NCBI GenBank assembly: GCA_937864115.1
Contig: CALMII010000026.1
Location: 1 to 64,000 of the forward strand
Origin: an uncultured Steroidobacter sp.
GTDB taxonomy: Bacteria; Pseudomonadota; Gammaproteobacteria; Steroidobacterales; Steroidobacteraceae
Direction of reading: 5' to 3'
DNA length: 64,000 nucleotides
Shown: in pieces, positions 34,217-41,561 of the stretch
How the letters are laid out: the number at the start of each line of letters is the position of its first letter
How positions within the stretch are numbered: position 1 is the first letter of the stretch
Program-made: the position numbers and the translations under genes
The notes under the pieces: generated by a model
What the model was told of the DNA's origin: nothing
What the model saw: only the letters and a program-made list of their open reading frames with translations
The model's database searches: none

Positions 34217-35791
34217 GTGCTTTTCGCCGACCTCGTTGCCGCCTCCGCCCGCGTTGCCGCCACGCGCAGCCGGCTCGCTAAATTGCGCGAGCTGGCGCAG
34301 TGCCTGCAGGCTCTGGCGCCGGACGAGATCGAAATCGGTGTGCTGTGGCTGGCGGGAGAAACACGCCAGGGCAAGATCGGCGTCGGCTACTCGGTGCTGC
34401 AGCCATCGGCACAGGTAGCGCCGGCGGTGCCGGCCACCCTGACACTGCGGGACGTAGATGACGTGCTGACCCTGCTGCAGGGTATGCGCGGCGCAGGCTC
34501 GGCGGCGCGGCGCAAGTCGATACTCGGGGATCTGCTGGGCCGCGCGACCGCGGACGAGCAGAGCTTCCTGCTGCGATTGCTCGTGGGAGAACTGCGCCAG
34601 GGCGCGCTGGCCGGTCTGATGGTCGATGCGATTGCCGAAGCGGCCAAGCTGCCAGTAGCCGACGTGCGGCGCGCGTCCATGTATTCGGGCCATGTCGGTG
34701 GCCTGGCGCATGTCGCTCTGACACAGGGTCTGGCTGGCCTGGAAAGATTCCGGATCGAAGTGCTGTCGCCGATTGCACCGATGCTGGCGCAGACCGCAAC
34801 CGACGTGGCCGATGCGCTCGAGCAACTGAGCAGCGACGTTGCGTTCGAATGGAAAGTCGACGGCGCGCGGGTGCAGGTTCACAAGGCGGGAGACGAGGTG
34901 CGTGTCTACACGCGCAGTCTCAACGACGTGACAGCGGCCGTTCCTGAAGTCGTGGAGGCCGTGCGTACGATCGATGCACGACAGATCGTGCTCGACGGCG
35001 AAACCGTCGCGCTCGATGCAACAGGTCGTCCGCTGCCGTTCCAGGTCACGATGCGACGTTTCGGTCGCAAGCTCGATGTCGATGCGCTGCGCGCCGAATT
35101 GCCGCTGCATGTCTACTTCTTCGATTGCCTGTTGCTGGATGAAGAAAGTCTCGCGGATCGTCCCGCGCGCGAGCGGTTTGCGGCGATGGAGCGCGTGCTG
35201 CCCGAATCGATCCGCATTCCCCGTCTCGCGACGCGCGATGTCGATGTCGCGACGGATTTCTACGACCGCGCCCTGGCGAGCGGCCATGAAGGCGTCATGG
35301 CGAAGTCGCTGGATTCGGCCTACGAAGCCGGCAGCCGCGGCGCGAGCTGGCTCAAGATCAAGCACGTTCACACGCTCGATCTGGTGGTGCTGGCGGCCGA
35401 GTGGGGCAGCGGCCGGCGCAAGGGCTGGCTGTCGAACCTGCATCTCGGGGCGCGCGATCCGGCCAGCGGCGGCTTCGTGATGCTCGGCAAGACCTTCAAG
35501 GGTCTGACCGACGCGATGCTCGAATGGCAGACGAAGGAATTTCTGGCGCGCGAGACGCATCGCGACAGCTACACGGTGCACGTGCGCCCGGAGATGGTCG
35601 TCGAGATCGCCTTCAACGACATCCAGGCGAGTTCGCAATACGAAGGCGGCTACGCGCTGCGCTTCGCGCGCGTGAAAGCGTATCGACCGGACAAGCCGGT
35701 GGAGCAGGCGGATACGATCGAAGAGATCAGGCGCATTTATACGGCGCAGGGGCCGCTGTATGATCCCGCGGCATCGCCTTCCCCGAATTGA
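34217..35791 (+). CDS. ATP-dependent DNA ligase
   Basis: A 524-residue ligase that joins nicks through an enzyme-AMP intermediate at Lys213 in FEWKVDGARVQVHK. Nucleotidyltransferase motifs follow: RSLNDVTAAVPEVVEAV (III), LDGETVAL, EGVMAKSLDSAYEAG (IV), and SWLKIKHVHTLDLVVLAAEWGSGRRKGW (V and OB fold). The N-terminal ~200 residues form the archaeal/eukaryal-type DNA-binding domain (LAQCLQALAPDEIEIGVLWLAGE ... LLRLLVGELRQGALAGLMVDAI). It resembles mycobacterial LigB. GTG start at 34217. No Ku, LigD polymerase or end-processing genes are adjacent, so it acts alone, probably in repair. Confidence 0.93.
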   Translation: MLFADLVAASARVAATRSRLAKLRELAQCLQALAPDEIEIGVLWLAGETRQGKIGVGYSVLQPSAQVAPAVPATLTLRDVDDVLTLLQGMRGAGSAARRKSILGDLLGRATADEQSFLLRLLVGELRQGALAGLMVDAIAEAAKLPVADVRRASMYSGHVGGLAHVALTQGLAGLERFRIEVLSPIAPMLAQTATDVADALEQLSSDVAFEWKVDGARVQVHKAGDEVRVYTRSLNDVTAAVPEVVEAVRTIDARQIVLDGETVALDATGRPLPFQVTMRRFGRKLDVDALRAELPLHVYFFDCLLLDEESLADRPARERFAAMERVLPESIRIPRLATRDVDVATDFYDRALASGHEGVMAKSLDSAYEAGSRGASWLKIKHVHTLDLVVLAAEWGSGRRKGWLSNLHLGARDPASGGFVMLGKTFKGLTDAMLEWQTKEFLARETHRDSYTVHVRPEMVVEIAFNDIQASSQYEGGYALRFARVKAYRPDKPVEQADTIEEIRRIYTAQGPLYDPAASPSPN

Positions 35792-35848
35792 ACTCAGCGT
35801 CGCCATCGATTTCCGCCTCACGGCTCGACAGACACCAAGGAACAACCC

Positions 35849-36250
35849 ATGGTCGCGGACAGTGCCGTTCGGCGCGGCGGCGGATTCAAACGCGCGGTGT
35901 GGATCGTGCTTGCCCTGCTGGTGCTGGGCGTCATTCTCTGGACCTGGTTCGCGCTGAGCTGGTCGTATTCCGCCGGCGACCGCGCCGGCGTGCTGCTCAA
36001 GTTTTCCAAGAAGGGCTGGATCTGCAAGACGTACGAAGGCCAGCTCGCGCTGTATGTCGTCGGCGGCGTTGCGCCCCAGCTATGGGATTTCAGCGTTCGC
36101 GACGAAGAAGTCGCAAAGAAGCTGTCCGGCGCAGTCGGCCAGGAACTCCAGCTTCACTACACCGAACATCGCGGCGTTCCGACGAGCTGCTTTGCCGAGA
36201 CGCCGTACTTCGCCGATGGATTTACCGTGGTGAGCAGGCCGGGAAACTGA
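35849..36250 (+). CDS. Conserved membrane-anchored hypothetical protein
   Basis: A 133-residue protein with one membrane segment (residues ~15-37) after a basic leader. An extracytoplasmic domain with conserved-looking stretches follows: SAGDRAGVLLKFSKKGWICKTYEGQLAL, FSVRDEEVAKKLSGAVGQELQLHYTEHRGVPTSCFAET. Two cysteines may pair. Orthologues of this layout are widespread in Xanthomonadales and Bacteroidetes, but I know no function. The ATG at 35849 follows AAGGAACAACCC. It lies 57 bases after the ligase and 32 bases before the lipoprotein gene, so the three may be co-transcribed. Confidence 0.75.
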   Translation: MVADSAVRRGGGFKRAVWIVLALLVLGVILWTWFALSWSYSAGDRAGVLLKFSKKGWICKTYEGQLALYVVGGVAPQLWDFSVRDEEVAKKLSGAVGQELQLHYTEHRGVPTSCFAETPYFADGFTVVSRPGN

Positions 36251-36282
36251 GCATCGCCTGGCGCTGGCCCAAACGAGATAGC

Positions 36283-37734
36283 ATGAGCCCGATGAAAACG
36301 GCTCCGCTGACGCTCCTGCTGCTGTTCCTTTTCTGTGCCGGATGCGCGACGACCGGCGGCGACTCCGATGAAAGCGAGCCGACGCTGATCGACGCGCCTG
36401 CGACGGCGGCGATGCCGTCGAACGAACCGCCCGCCGAAGCAGCGGCTCCCGCTTCCCGGCAGGAGGAGGGCGAGGTTCCGATTGCGGTTGCCGAGTCGGA
36501 GCAGCCCGAGGCGGGTCCCGAGGAAGTCATCGTCCAGGGTCGCAACATCAGGCGTTACGAGGTGATTCACGATCTGGTCGCCGACGCGCAGATCCGTCTC
36601 CGCGACGTCGAACTCCAGTACGTCTTCACCGGCAAGGGCAGGAATCAGGTTCTGCGCGGTCGTCCCGTGGCCTTTGCGCTGTGGAGCGATACGAAACAGG
36701 AATGGTCCATCGCCCACATCGAGCTGCCGCGGCCGCCGATCAACTGGACGCCCGGTCGCAAGCCGCTGCCCTTTCGCAATCTCACTCCCGGTATCCAGGC
36801 GCGGCACGTGAAGGGCACCGGTGCCGAGCGGCTGATGTTCTCCTTCTCGCAGGACGGCGAGCCCTTGAAGGTCTACGGACGGAAGTTCCCCGTCTTCGAC
36901 AACAACCTGCTCAAGCGCAGGCAGTGGCGCGCCGTCGTCCAGACCGCGAAGCCGATCGTCTATCTGCCTTTCACCGAAGACACCTTCGATCCGGGCTTCG
37001 TCAGCGGCGGCAAGGAGTTTCTGGTCGCCACGGCGCGCCAGGCGATCGAGGAACTGCGCCTCGCGCAGGTGCCGAGTGCCGCTTTCCCCGGGGAACTGCT
37101 CGCCGATGCCATTCCTCTGCAGGTCATCACCACGCTTGCCGTCATCGAGCAGACCGATGACACCGACTACGTCAGAAAGCAGACGCTCGCCTTCGAGGAA
37201 GTGCTGAGCCAGTACGGGCTCAAGCAGGAGGAGGCGTATCGATACAGCGTCTCGAGCGCCAATGCGCTCGGGCCAATGCAATTCACCGACCGCAGGGGAA
37301 ACGGAACCTATTCGCTCGTGGTCAGACGCTGCCCACGCGCAAAGCTCGATCCGGATTTCGAGCGCGGTGCGACGAATCTGCTGAACGCCATGAAAGCGGC
37401 CGTCTGCCTGCTGGATCTGGAACTCGCGGGAATGCGATCGGACATTCGCCTGGCGTATCGCGACAACCCTGCGGTGCTGGGCATCTTTCCGGTCGCCGCG
37501 TACAACGGCGGTCCCCGCAACGTCACGAAGCTCTATCGGGTGCTGAGTCGAATGAATGTCGGGCTCGACGAACTGAGCCGCCCGGGCACGCAGCCCGCGG
37601 GAAGGTCGGTGGCTTGTCCGTGCGTATGGAAGGCGGAAGGCGCGAACGTCCGTCCGGTGACCATCCCGAGATACAACAACGAGAACCGGTGGTACATCGA
37701 GAAATACCAGAGCATCGTCAGTCTGTTCGAGTGA
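36283..37734 (+). CDS. Lipoprotein with lytic transglycosylase-like C-terminal domain
   Basis: A 483-residue lipoprotein (lipobox LFCAGC). The mature N-terminus is an acidic Pro/Ala/Glu-rich linker to about residue 80. A middle domain of unknown fold (about 85-260) follows. Then comes an SLT-type domain: EEAYRYSVSSANALGPMQFTDRRGNGTYSLVVRRCP, a helical stretch, and FPVAAYNGGPRNVTKLYRVL, where AYNGG is a classical SLT motif. It probably cleaves peptidoglycan near the outer membrane. The ATG at 36283 or the in-frame ATG at 36292 both precede a good signal peptide. Confidence 0.8.
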   Translation: MSPMKTAPLTLLLLFLFCAGCATTGGDSDESEPTLIDAPATAAMPSNEPPAEAAAPASRQEEGEVPIAVAESEQPEAGPEEVIVQGRNIRRYEVIHDLVADAQIRLRDVELQYVFTGKGRNQVLRGRPVAFALWSDTKQEWSIAHIELPRPPINWTPGRKPLPFRNLTPGIQARHVKGTGAERLMFSFSQDGEPLKVYGRKFPVFDNNLLKRRQWRAVVQTAKPIVYLPFTEDTFDPGFVSGGKEFLVATARQAIEELRLAQVPSAAFPGELLADAIPLQVITTLAVIEQTDDTDYVRKQTLAFEEVLSQYGLKQEEAYRYSVSSANALGPMQFTDRRGNGTYSLVVRRCPRAKLDPDFERGATNLLNAMKAAVCLLDLELAGMRSDIRLAYRDNPAVLGIFPVAAYNGGPRNVTKLYRVLSRMNVGLDELSRPGTQPAGRSVACPCVWKAEGANVRPVTIPRYNNENRWYIEKYQSIVSLFE

Positions 37735-37890
37735 GCGCGGTTGCGCCGGTGCCTCTGTCCCTGGTGTTTGCGACTGCCTCAGGTCTTGAAATCTCCCCTG
37801 ACGCCGCAAGCTGTCGTCGATAGAATTCCCGGTATCGGCGCGCGGCTTCGGTGGGCGGCTGCGTGTCGGCAATCAGCCCACGGCAACTGA

Positions 37891-37971
37891 AGGAGGTGAT
37901 CCAAGTGGCACATTCAAACGTTGGTTCGGTCGCAACTCTGGGTGTACTGGTTGGCGAGGTTCGTCGCTGAG
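37891..37971 (+). CDS. Candidate 21-codon small ORF with perfect Shine-Dalgarno
   Basis: AAGGAGGTGATCC (37891-37903) is fully complementary to the 3' end of 16S rRNA. Two bases later a GTG (37906) opens a frame for a 21-residue peptide starting MAHSNVGSVATLGVLVGEVR and ending at TGA 37969-37971. The spacing from AGGAGG is ideal. The peptide is mildly hydrophobic. A terminator follows at 38115. No homologue is known to me. Confidence 0.35.
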
Positions 37972-38114
37972 TCGACGGCTCGCGCCGCCCGGTAGGCCTT
38001 GAGTGCGCGCAGGCTTTCGTCACGCGCGCGACCGAGGTTCCCAACGGACGGACGCTCCGATGCAGTTGCCGTGCGGGTACCTTGTCCGCATGGATTCATG
38101 CTCGAGCAGGAAAT

Positions 38115-38147
38115 GGCGGAGTCCGCAAGGGCTCCGCCGTTTTCTTG
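38115..38147 (+). terminator. Hairpin terminator, probably bidirectional
   Basis: GGCGGAG (38115-38121) pairs with CTCCGCC (38132-38138) and is followed by GTTTTCTT on the plus strand. On the minus strand the hairpin lies about 50 bases after the stop of the 38185-39342 gene, with a weaker ATTTCC tract. Confidence 0.7.
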
Positions 38148-38184
38148 TGCTGCGTTCTCGCGACGCAGTCGAGCGCTGCCGCCG

Positions 38185-39342
38185 CTATTCCTTCTTCTGT
38201 TCCGCCCGCGTCCGTTCCTCTTCGCGTGCGCCCGCCAGCATGCTCGGAAGCGCGTAGTTCCCTTCGTGGCAGGCGTACTCGTAGATGGGTTCGTCGATGC
38301 GGTTGAAAGGCAGCTCGCCGCTGTAGGGTGCGGTGAACGTCTCCGGATCTTCCACCGTGAACTTGTAGAGCAGCACGTCCGGACCGGTGCGCGTGAAGCG
38401 TTCGGTCACCTTCACTTTCTCGGATGCTCCGCGGTAGGGACCCAGCCCGCCCGATTGCGCGAGCTGGATCGGATTGATGTTCGTGGTCTCGACCACCAGC
38501 GTGTCGCCTTCCCAGTGTCCGATCGAATCGCCGAACCACGGGCGCACCTGCGGCGGGACGTGCCTGGCGGCTCCCAGCCGGATGATGCGTGCGTCATGGA
38601 CCATTTCCGTCAGGATCATGACGGTGTCCTTCGACTGAACGATCGTGTAGTTGTTGTTGTAGAAGTAGTTCGGAAGCATCGGCGGACCGGCATTCGATCC
38701 GAATGAAGTGAGGCAGCGGTCGGAGAGCGACCGGACTTCGGGGCCGTCGAACTCGCCGAACTTCCTCGACTGCGCCATGCGTTCCGCCATGCGCTGTTTG
38801 CCCGCGGCAGTCAGCGCGGGGATGCGGCCGTTGGGCGGATCGACGAGGATGGAACTGCGCACGACGCCGTCGATGCGGATGACCTGGTGGCCGGGATCGA
38901 GCCAGAAGCCGTTGTAGCCGCCGACATTGCCGCCGGCGGCCTGCGCGATCCGTTCGACGAACGTGGGTTCGCCTTCGACCGGCGCCAGATCGTTGCCGAC
39001 GCCTCCCTTGAGCGCTTTCTCGTTGGGATCGGTGGGCTGGTTGCGGTATTCCTCCACGTCCCTGGCGCGCTTTTCGAGCGCAGCCGCCTGCTCGTCGGTC
39101 AGCGTGGGTCCCTGATTTCCCATCCGTTCGAAGGGTGTCTGGGTTTCGTTGCTCCAGTTGCCCTGCAGGTCGGGTTTTCCATCGAGCGTGCGCGGTATGA
39201 CCCAGGGTTTTCCCTGGGTCGCTGCGGGCGCCTGCGCGCCGGCCGGGGCAAACGGGATTGCCGAAAGACTCATCGCCACAACGAGGGCGCCGACGGGCGA
39301 ATGTTTCGTGAGTAGTGCGCTTTTCATGGGCTGAGTCTGCAT
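38185..39342 (-). CDS. Conserved exported protein of unknown function
   Basis: A 385-residue protein with a signal peptide (VGALVVAMSLSAIPFAPAGAQA). The mature part contains PRTLDGKPDLQGNWSNETQTPFER at its start and DSIGHWEGDTLVVETTNINP near its end, typical of a large uncharacterised secreted family in Acidobacteria and Steroidobacter-like bacteria. Between them are RSLSDRCLTSFGSNAGPPMLPNYFYNNNYTIVQSKDTV and EMVHDARIIRL. No catalytic motif is evident. Probably periplasmic. The in-frame ATG at 39327 is an alternative start. It diverges from the ECF41 sigma gene. Confidence 0.8.
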   Translation of the reverse strand: MQTQPMKSALLTKHSPVGALVVAMSLSAIPFAPAGAQAPAATQGKPWVIPRTLDGKPDLQGNWSNETQTPFERMGNQGPTLTDEQAAALEKRARDVEEYRNQPTDPNEKALKGGVGNDLAPVEGEPTFVERIAQAAGGNVGGYNGFWLDPGHQVIRIDGVVRSSILVDPPNGRIPALTAAGKQRMAERMAQSRKFGEFDGPEVRSLSDRCLTSFGSNAGPPMLPNYFYNNNYTIVQSKDTVMILTEMVHDARIIRLGAARHVPPQVRPWFGDSIGHWEGDTLVVETTNINPIQLAQSGGLGPYRGASEKVKVTERFTRTGPDVLLYKFTVEDPETFTAPYSGELPFNRIDEPIYEYACHEGNYALPSMLAGAREEERTRAEQKKE

Positions 39343-39522
39343 TGGGTGGGGCAGTCCTCATGCTAGTGGGCCGCGCGCTGACGAACAAGAATGGCGCCGC
39401 CAGCGACCCGCAATCGAGTGTGCTGATTTGTTAACGACGCGATGCGCCAAGGCCCTCGCGGGCAGACCTGCCCGGAAATCGTGACGGGCGGGCCGCGGGC
39501 AACAGTCGCCTACAATCGCGGT

Positions 39523-39549
39523 TGTCACAGCTCGACGTCGTCGCACGTC
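39523..39549 (+). promoter_or_regulatory. ECF41-type promoter upstream of the sigma gene
   Basis: TGTCACA (39523-39529) and CGTC (39546-39549) are separated by 16 bases, matching the known ECF41 promoter form (TGTCACA / CGTC). It lies 32 bases before the sigma ATG, implying autoregulation. Confidence 0.82.
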
Positions 39550-39580
39550 TCGGGTGATGGACGCATGCAATCGAGGACCG

Positions 39581-40465
39581 ATGTCTGCGAAGGCTGACAT
39601 ATTCACGCGGCATCGCGCCCGCCTGTTCGGCATTGCCTACCGCATGCTGGGCACGAAGGCCGATGCGGAAGACGTGCTGCAGGATGCCTACCTGCGCTGG
39701 CACAACGCCGACACGGCGCAGGTCGAGTCGCCGGAAGCGTGGCTGACGACGGCGACGACACGCCTGTCGATCGATCGCCTGCGGCATTTGAAAGTGGAGC
39801 GCGAAGCGTATTTCGGCCCGTGGCTGCCCGAGCCGCTCGGCGAAGCCGACACGCAGACGCCCGAAGCCGCGGCCGAGCTCGACAGCGATGTGTCCATCGC
39901 CTTCATGGCGATGCTCGAAGCGCTGGCGCCGGAAGAGCGCGCGGCATTCATCCTGCACGACATCATCGATGACGATTACGTCGACATCGCAGATGCATTG
40001 GGGAAATCGGAGTCCGCCTGCCGGCAGATGGTGCATCGGGCACGCGAGCGGTTGACCGCGCGCCGGCGGCGATTCGTCGTGGACGAGACAACGCGTACGC
40101 GGATGCTGCGCAAGTTCATCGGCGCAGTGGCCAACGGCGACCGGCAGCAGATCATGGCGGTGTTCGCGGACGACGCCGTGATGACGTCGGACGGCGGCGG
40201 CAAGGCGGCGGCCGTCAGTCGTCCGCTGCTCGGGGCGGAGCGCATCTCCAGGCTCTGGTACGTGGTCGCGCGCCGCTACCGGCAAGCGCAGGCGCAGGGC
40301 CGGGCCGTCGAGCATCGGATCGTGCAGATCAACGGCGAGCCCGGCATCGCCTTCCTGGAAGATGGCCGGCTGCAGTCATTGATCGCGGTCGAGACGGACG
40401 GCGAACGCATCCAGGCATTCTTCAGCATCCGCAATCCGGACAAGCTCGCTGCGTTTTCATTGTGA
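39581..40465 (+). CDS. ECF41/SigJ-type sigma factor with C-terminal SnoaL-like domain
   Basis: A 294-residue protein. Sigma region 2 is FTRHRARLFGIAYRMLGTKADAEDVLQDAYLRWH, and region 4 is LAPEERAAFILHDIIDDDYVDIADALGKSESACRQMVHRARERL. It continues into a ~120-residue SnoaL-like (NTF2-fold) domain (LRKFIGAVANGDRQQIMAVFADDAVMTSDGGG). In ECF41 factors this domain replaces an anti-sigma factor and modulates activity. Start at ATG 39581 with GAGGACCG upstream; a longer frame from 39554 is possible. The same promoter type precedes this gene and the following carboxymuconolactone decarboxylase gene, the classic ECF41 target. Confidence 0.93.
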   Translation: MSAKADIFTRHRARLFGIAYRMLGTKADAEDVLQDAYLRWHNADTAQVESPEAWLTTATTRLSIDRLRHLKVEREAYFGPWLPEPLGEADTQTPEAAAELDSDVSIAFMAMLEALAPEERAAFILHDIIDDDYVDIADALGKSESACRQMVHRARERLTARRRRFVVDETTRTRMLRKFIGAVANGDRQQIMAVFADDAVMTSDGGGKAAAVSRPLLGAERISRLWYVVARRYRQAQAQGRAVEHRIVQINGEPGIAFLEDGRLQSLIAVETDGERIQAFFSIRNPDKLAAFSL

Positions 40466-40467
40466 GC

Positions 40468-40494
40468 TGTCACGGCCTCAGCGGATGGGCCGTC
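40468..40494 (+). promoter_or_regulatory. ECF41-type promoter upstream of the decarboxylase/cupin operon
   Basis: TGTCACG (40468-40474), 16-base spacer, CGTC (40491-40494). Same elements and exact spacing as the site at 39523; it begins two bases after the sigma stop codon and 33 bases before the next ATG. Confidence 0.85.
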
Positions 40495-40526
40495 TTGAGG
40501 GTGTCAGTCCTCGAAGGAGAACCCGC

Positions 40527-41006
40527 ATGACCGAGCGAATTGCTTTCGACCCGCACAAGATGAAGGACATCGCCGCAGCGATGCACGGATTGCAGGCCGT
40601 CGTACGCAAGTCGACGCTGGAGCTGTCGTTGATCGAACTGGTGCGCACACGCGTATCGCAGATCAACGGTTGCGGCTTCTGCATCGACATGCACACCCAG
40701 GAAGCCCGTGCCGCCGGCGAAACCGAGCAGCGCCTGTACCTGCTCAGCGCCTGGCGCGAAGCGAATTGCTACACCGAGCGCGAACGTGCCGCCCTCGCCT
40801 GGGCCGAAGCGGTCACGAAGCTGGAGCATCAGGACGTCGCCCATCCGGTATACGCGCAGGCGCGATCGCAATTCGGCGAAGCGGAATTGCTGGCGCTGAC
40901 CCTTGCCATCGTCGAGATCAACGGCTGGAATCGCTTCGCCATTCCATTGCGCTACGTCGCCGGCGACTATCGGCCGGGCAGCCTGGCCAAAGCCCACACC
41001 AACTGA
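40527..41006 (+). CDS. Carboxymuconolactone decarboxylase/AhpD-family protein
   Basis: A 159-residue cytosolic protein. The redox pair C49-G-F-C52 lies in VSQINGCGFCIDMHTQEARAAGE, the AhpD/CMD core. The C-terminal helical half reads RERAALAWAEAVTKLEHQDVAHPVY and ALTLAIVEINGWNRFAIPLR. It may act as a thiol-dependent peroxidase/reductase with the ECF41 system. GAAGGAG precedes the ATG. It lies 14 bases upstream of the cupin gene and downstream of an ECF41 promoter. Confidence 0.93.
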   Translation: MTERIAFDPHKMKDIAAAMHGLQAVVRKSTLELSLIELVRTRVSQINGCGFCIDMHTQEARAAGETEQRLYLLSAWREANCYTERERAALAWAEAVTKLEHQDVAHPVYAQARSQFGEAELLALTLAIVEINGWNRFAIPLRYVAGDYRPGSLAKAHTN

Positions 41007-41020
41007 AGCAGGAGCAGAAC

Positions 41021-41428
41021 ATGACGTCGTTCGCAGCACGAACGGGATTCGCGGTATTCATGGCCATGACGCTGCTGCACGCGCACGCAGCCGACGCGCC
41101 GCCGGCGAAAGTGACGCCGCTGTTCACCAGGGCACTGCCGGACGTCGCAGGCAAGGAAGGCCTGATGCTGACGGTCGAATACGCGCCCGGCGGCGCGTCG
41201 CCGAGCCATCGCCACAATGCCAACACCTTCGTGTACGTACTCGAAGGCAGCGTGGTCATGCAGGTGGCCGGCGGCGAGGAGAAGACGTTGCAGGTCGGCG
41301 ATACGTTCTATGAAGCGCCAACCGACATTCACAGTGTTTCGCGCAATGCGAGCGCAACGCAGCCGGCGAAGATCCTGGTGTTTTTCGTGAAGGATGTGGG
41401 GGCGGCGGTGTCGGCGCCGGTGCGGTAG
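41021..41428 (+). CDS. Exported cupin-domain protein
   Basis: A 135-residue protein with a signal peptide (FAVFMAMTLLHAHAADA). The single cupin barrel has metal-binding motif 1, GGASPSHRHNANTFVYVLEG (H-x-H ... E), and motif 2, GDTFYEAPTDIHSVSRN (conserved His). Periplasmic location. Function unknown, but cupins are common partners in ECF41 clusters with carboxymuconolactone decarboxylases. AGGAG site; 14 bases after the previous gene. Confidence 0.9.
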   Translation: MTSFAARTGFAVFMAMTLLHAHAADAPPAKVTPLFTRALPDVAGKEGLMLTVEYAPGGASPSHRHNANTFVYVLEGSVVMQVAGGEEKTLQVGDTFYEAPTDIHSVSRNASATQPAKILVFFVKDVGAAVSAPVR

Positions 41429-41454
41429 TCCGGAAAGCCCCCTCCCTGGCCCTC

Positions 41455-41552
41455 CCCCGCTTCGCGGAGGAGGGAATCGGATCTTCCCCTCCCCGCTTCG
41501 CGGAGGAGGGAATCGGATCTTCCCCTCCTCCGCGAAGCGGGGGAGGGCAGGG
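41455..41552. repeat. Palindromic tandem repeat
   Basis: CCCGCTTCGCGGAGGAGGG followed by AATCGGATCTTCCCCT occurs twice in direct tandem, then once inverted as CCTCCGCGAAGCGGGGGAGG. It can form a strong hairpin between the convergent cupin and DUF885 genes and may act as a terminator. Unrelated to the REP-like family. Confidence 0.8.
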
Positions 41553-41561
41553 TGGGGGTTC

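Larger units (their letters stand above)
37735..38184. other. 450-base intergenic region with small-ORF and terminator signals
   Basis: This gap between convergent genes contains an unusually complete Shine-Dalgarno sequence with a 21-codon frame (37891-37971), and a hairpin terminator (38115-38147). A minus-strand frame 37914-38099 ends ...SVGNLGRARDESLRALKAY but has no ribosome binding site. No REP-like module and no tRNA or known RNA was recognised here. A small RNA or small-protein gene is possible. Confidence 0.5.

Noticed and set aside
37891..37903. Possible remnant of a 16S rRNA 3' end on the minus strand (GGATCACCTCCTT)
   Set aside because: Only the last ~13 bases match; sequence before it does not resemble the conserved GTAACCGTAGGGGAACCTGCGG region of 16S rRNA.
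37914..38099. 61-codon minus-strand frame
   Set aside because: No ribosome binding site and no family; it overlaps the better supported small ORF signals on the other strand.
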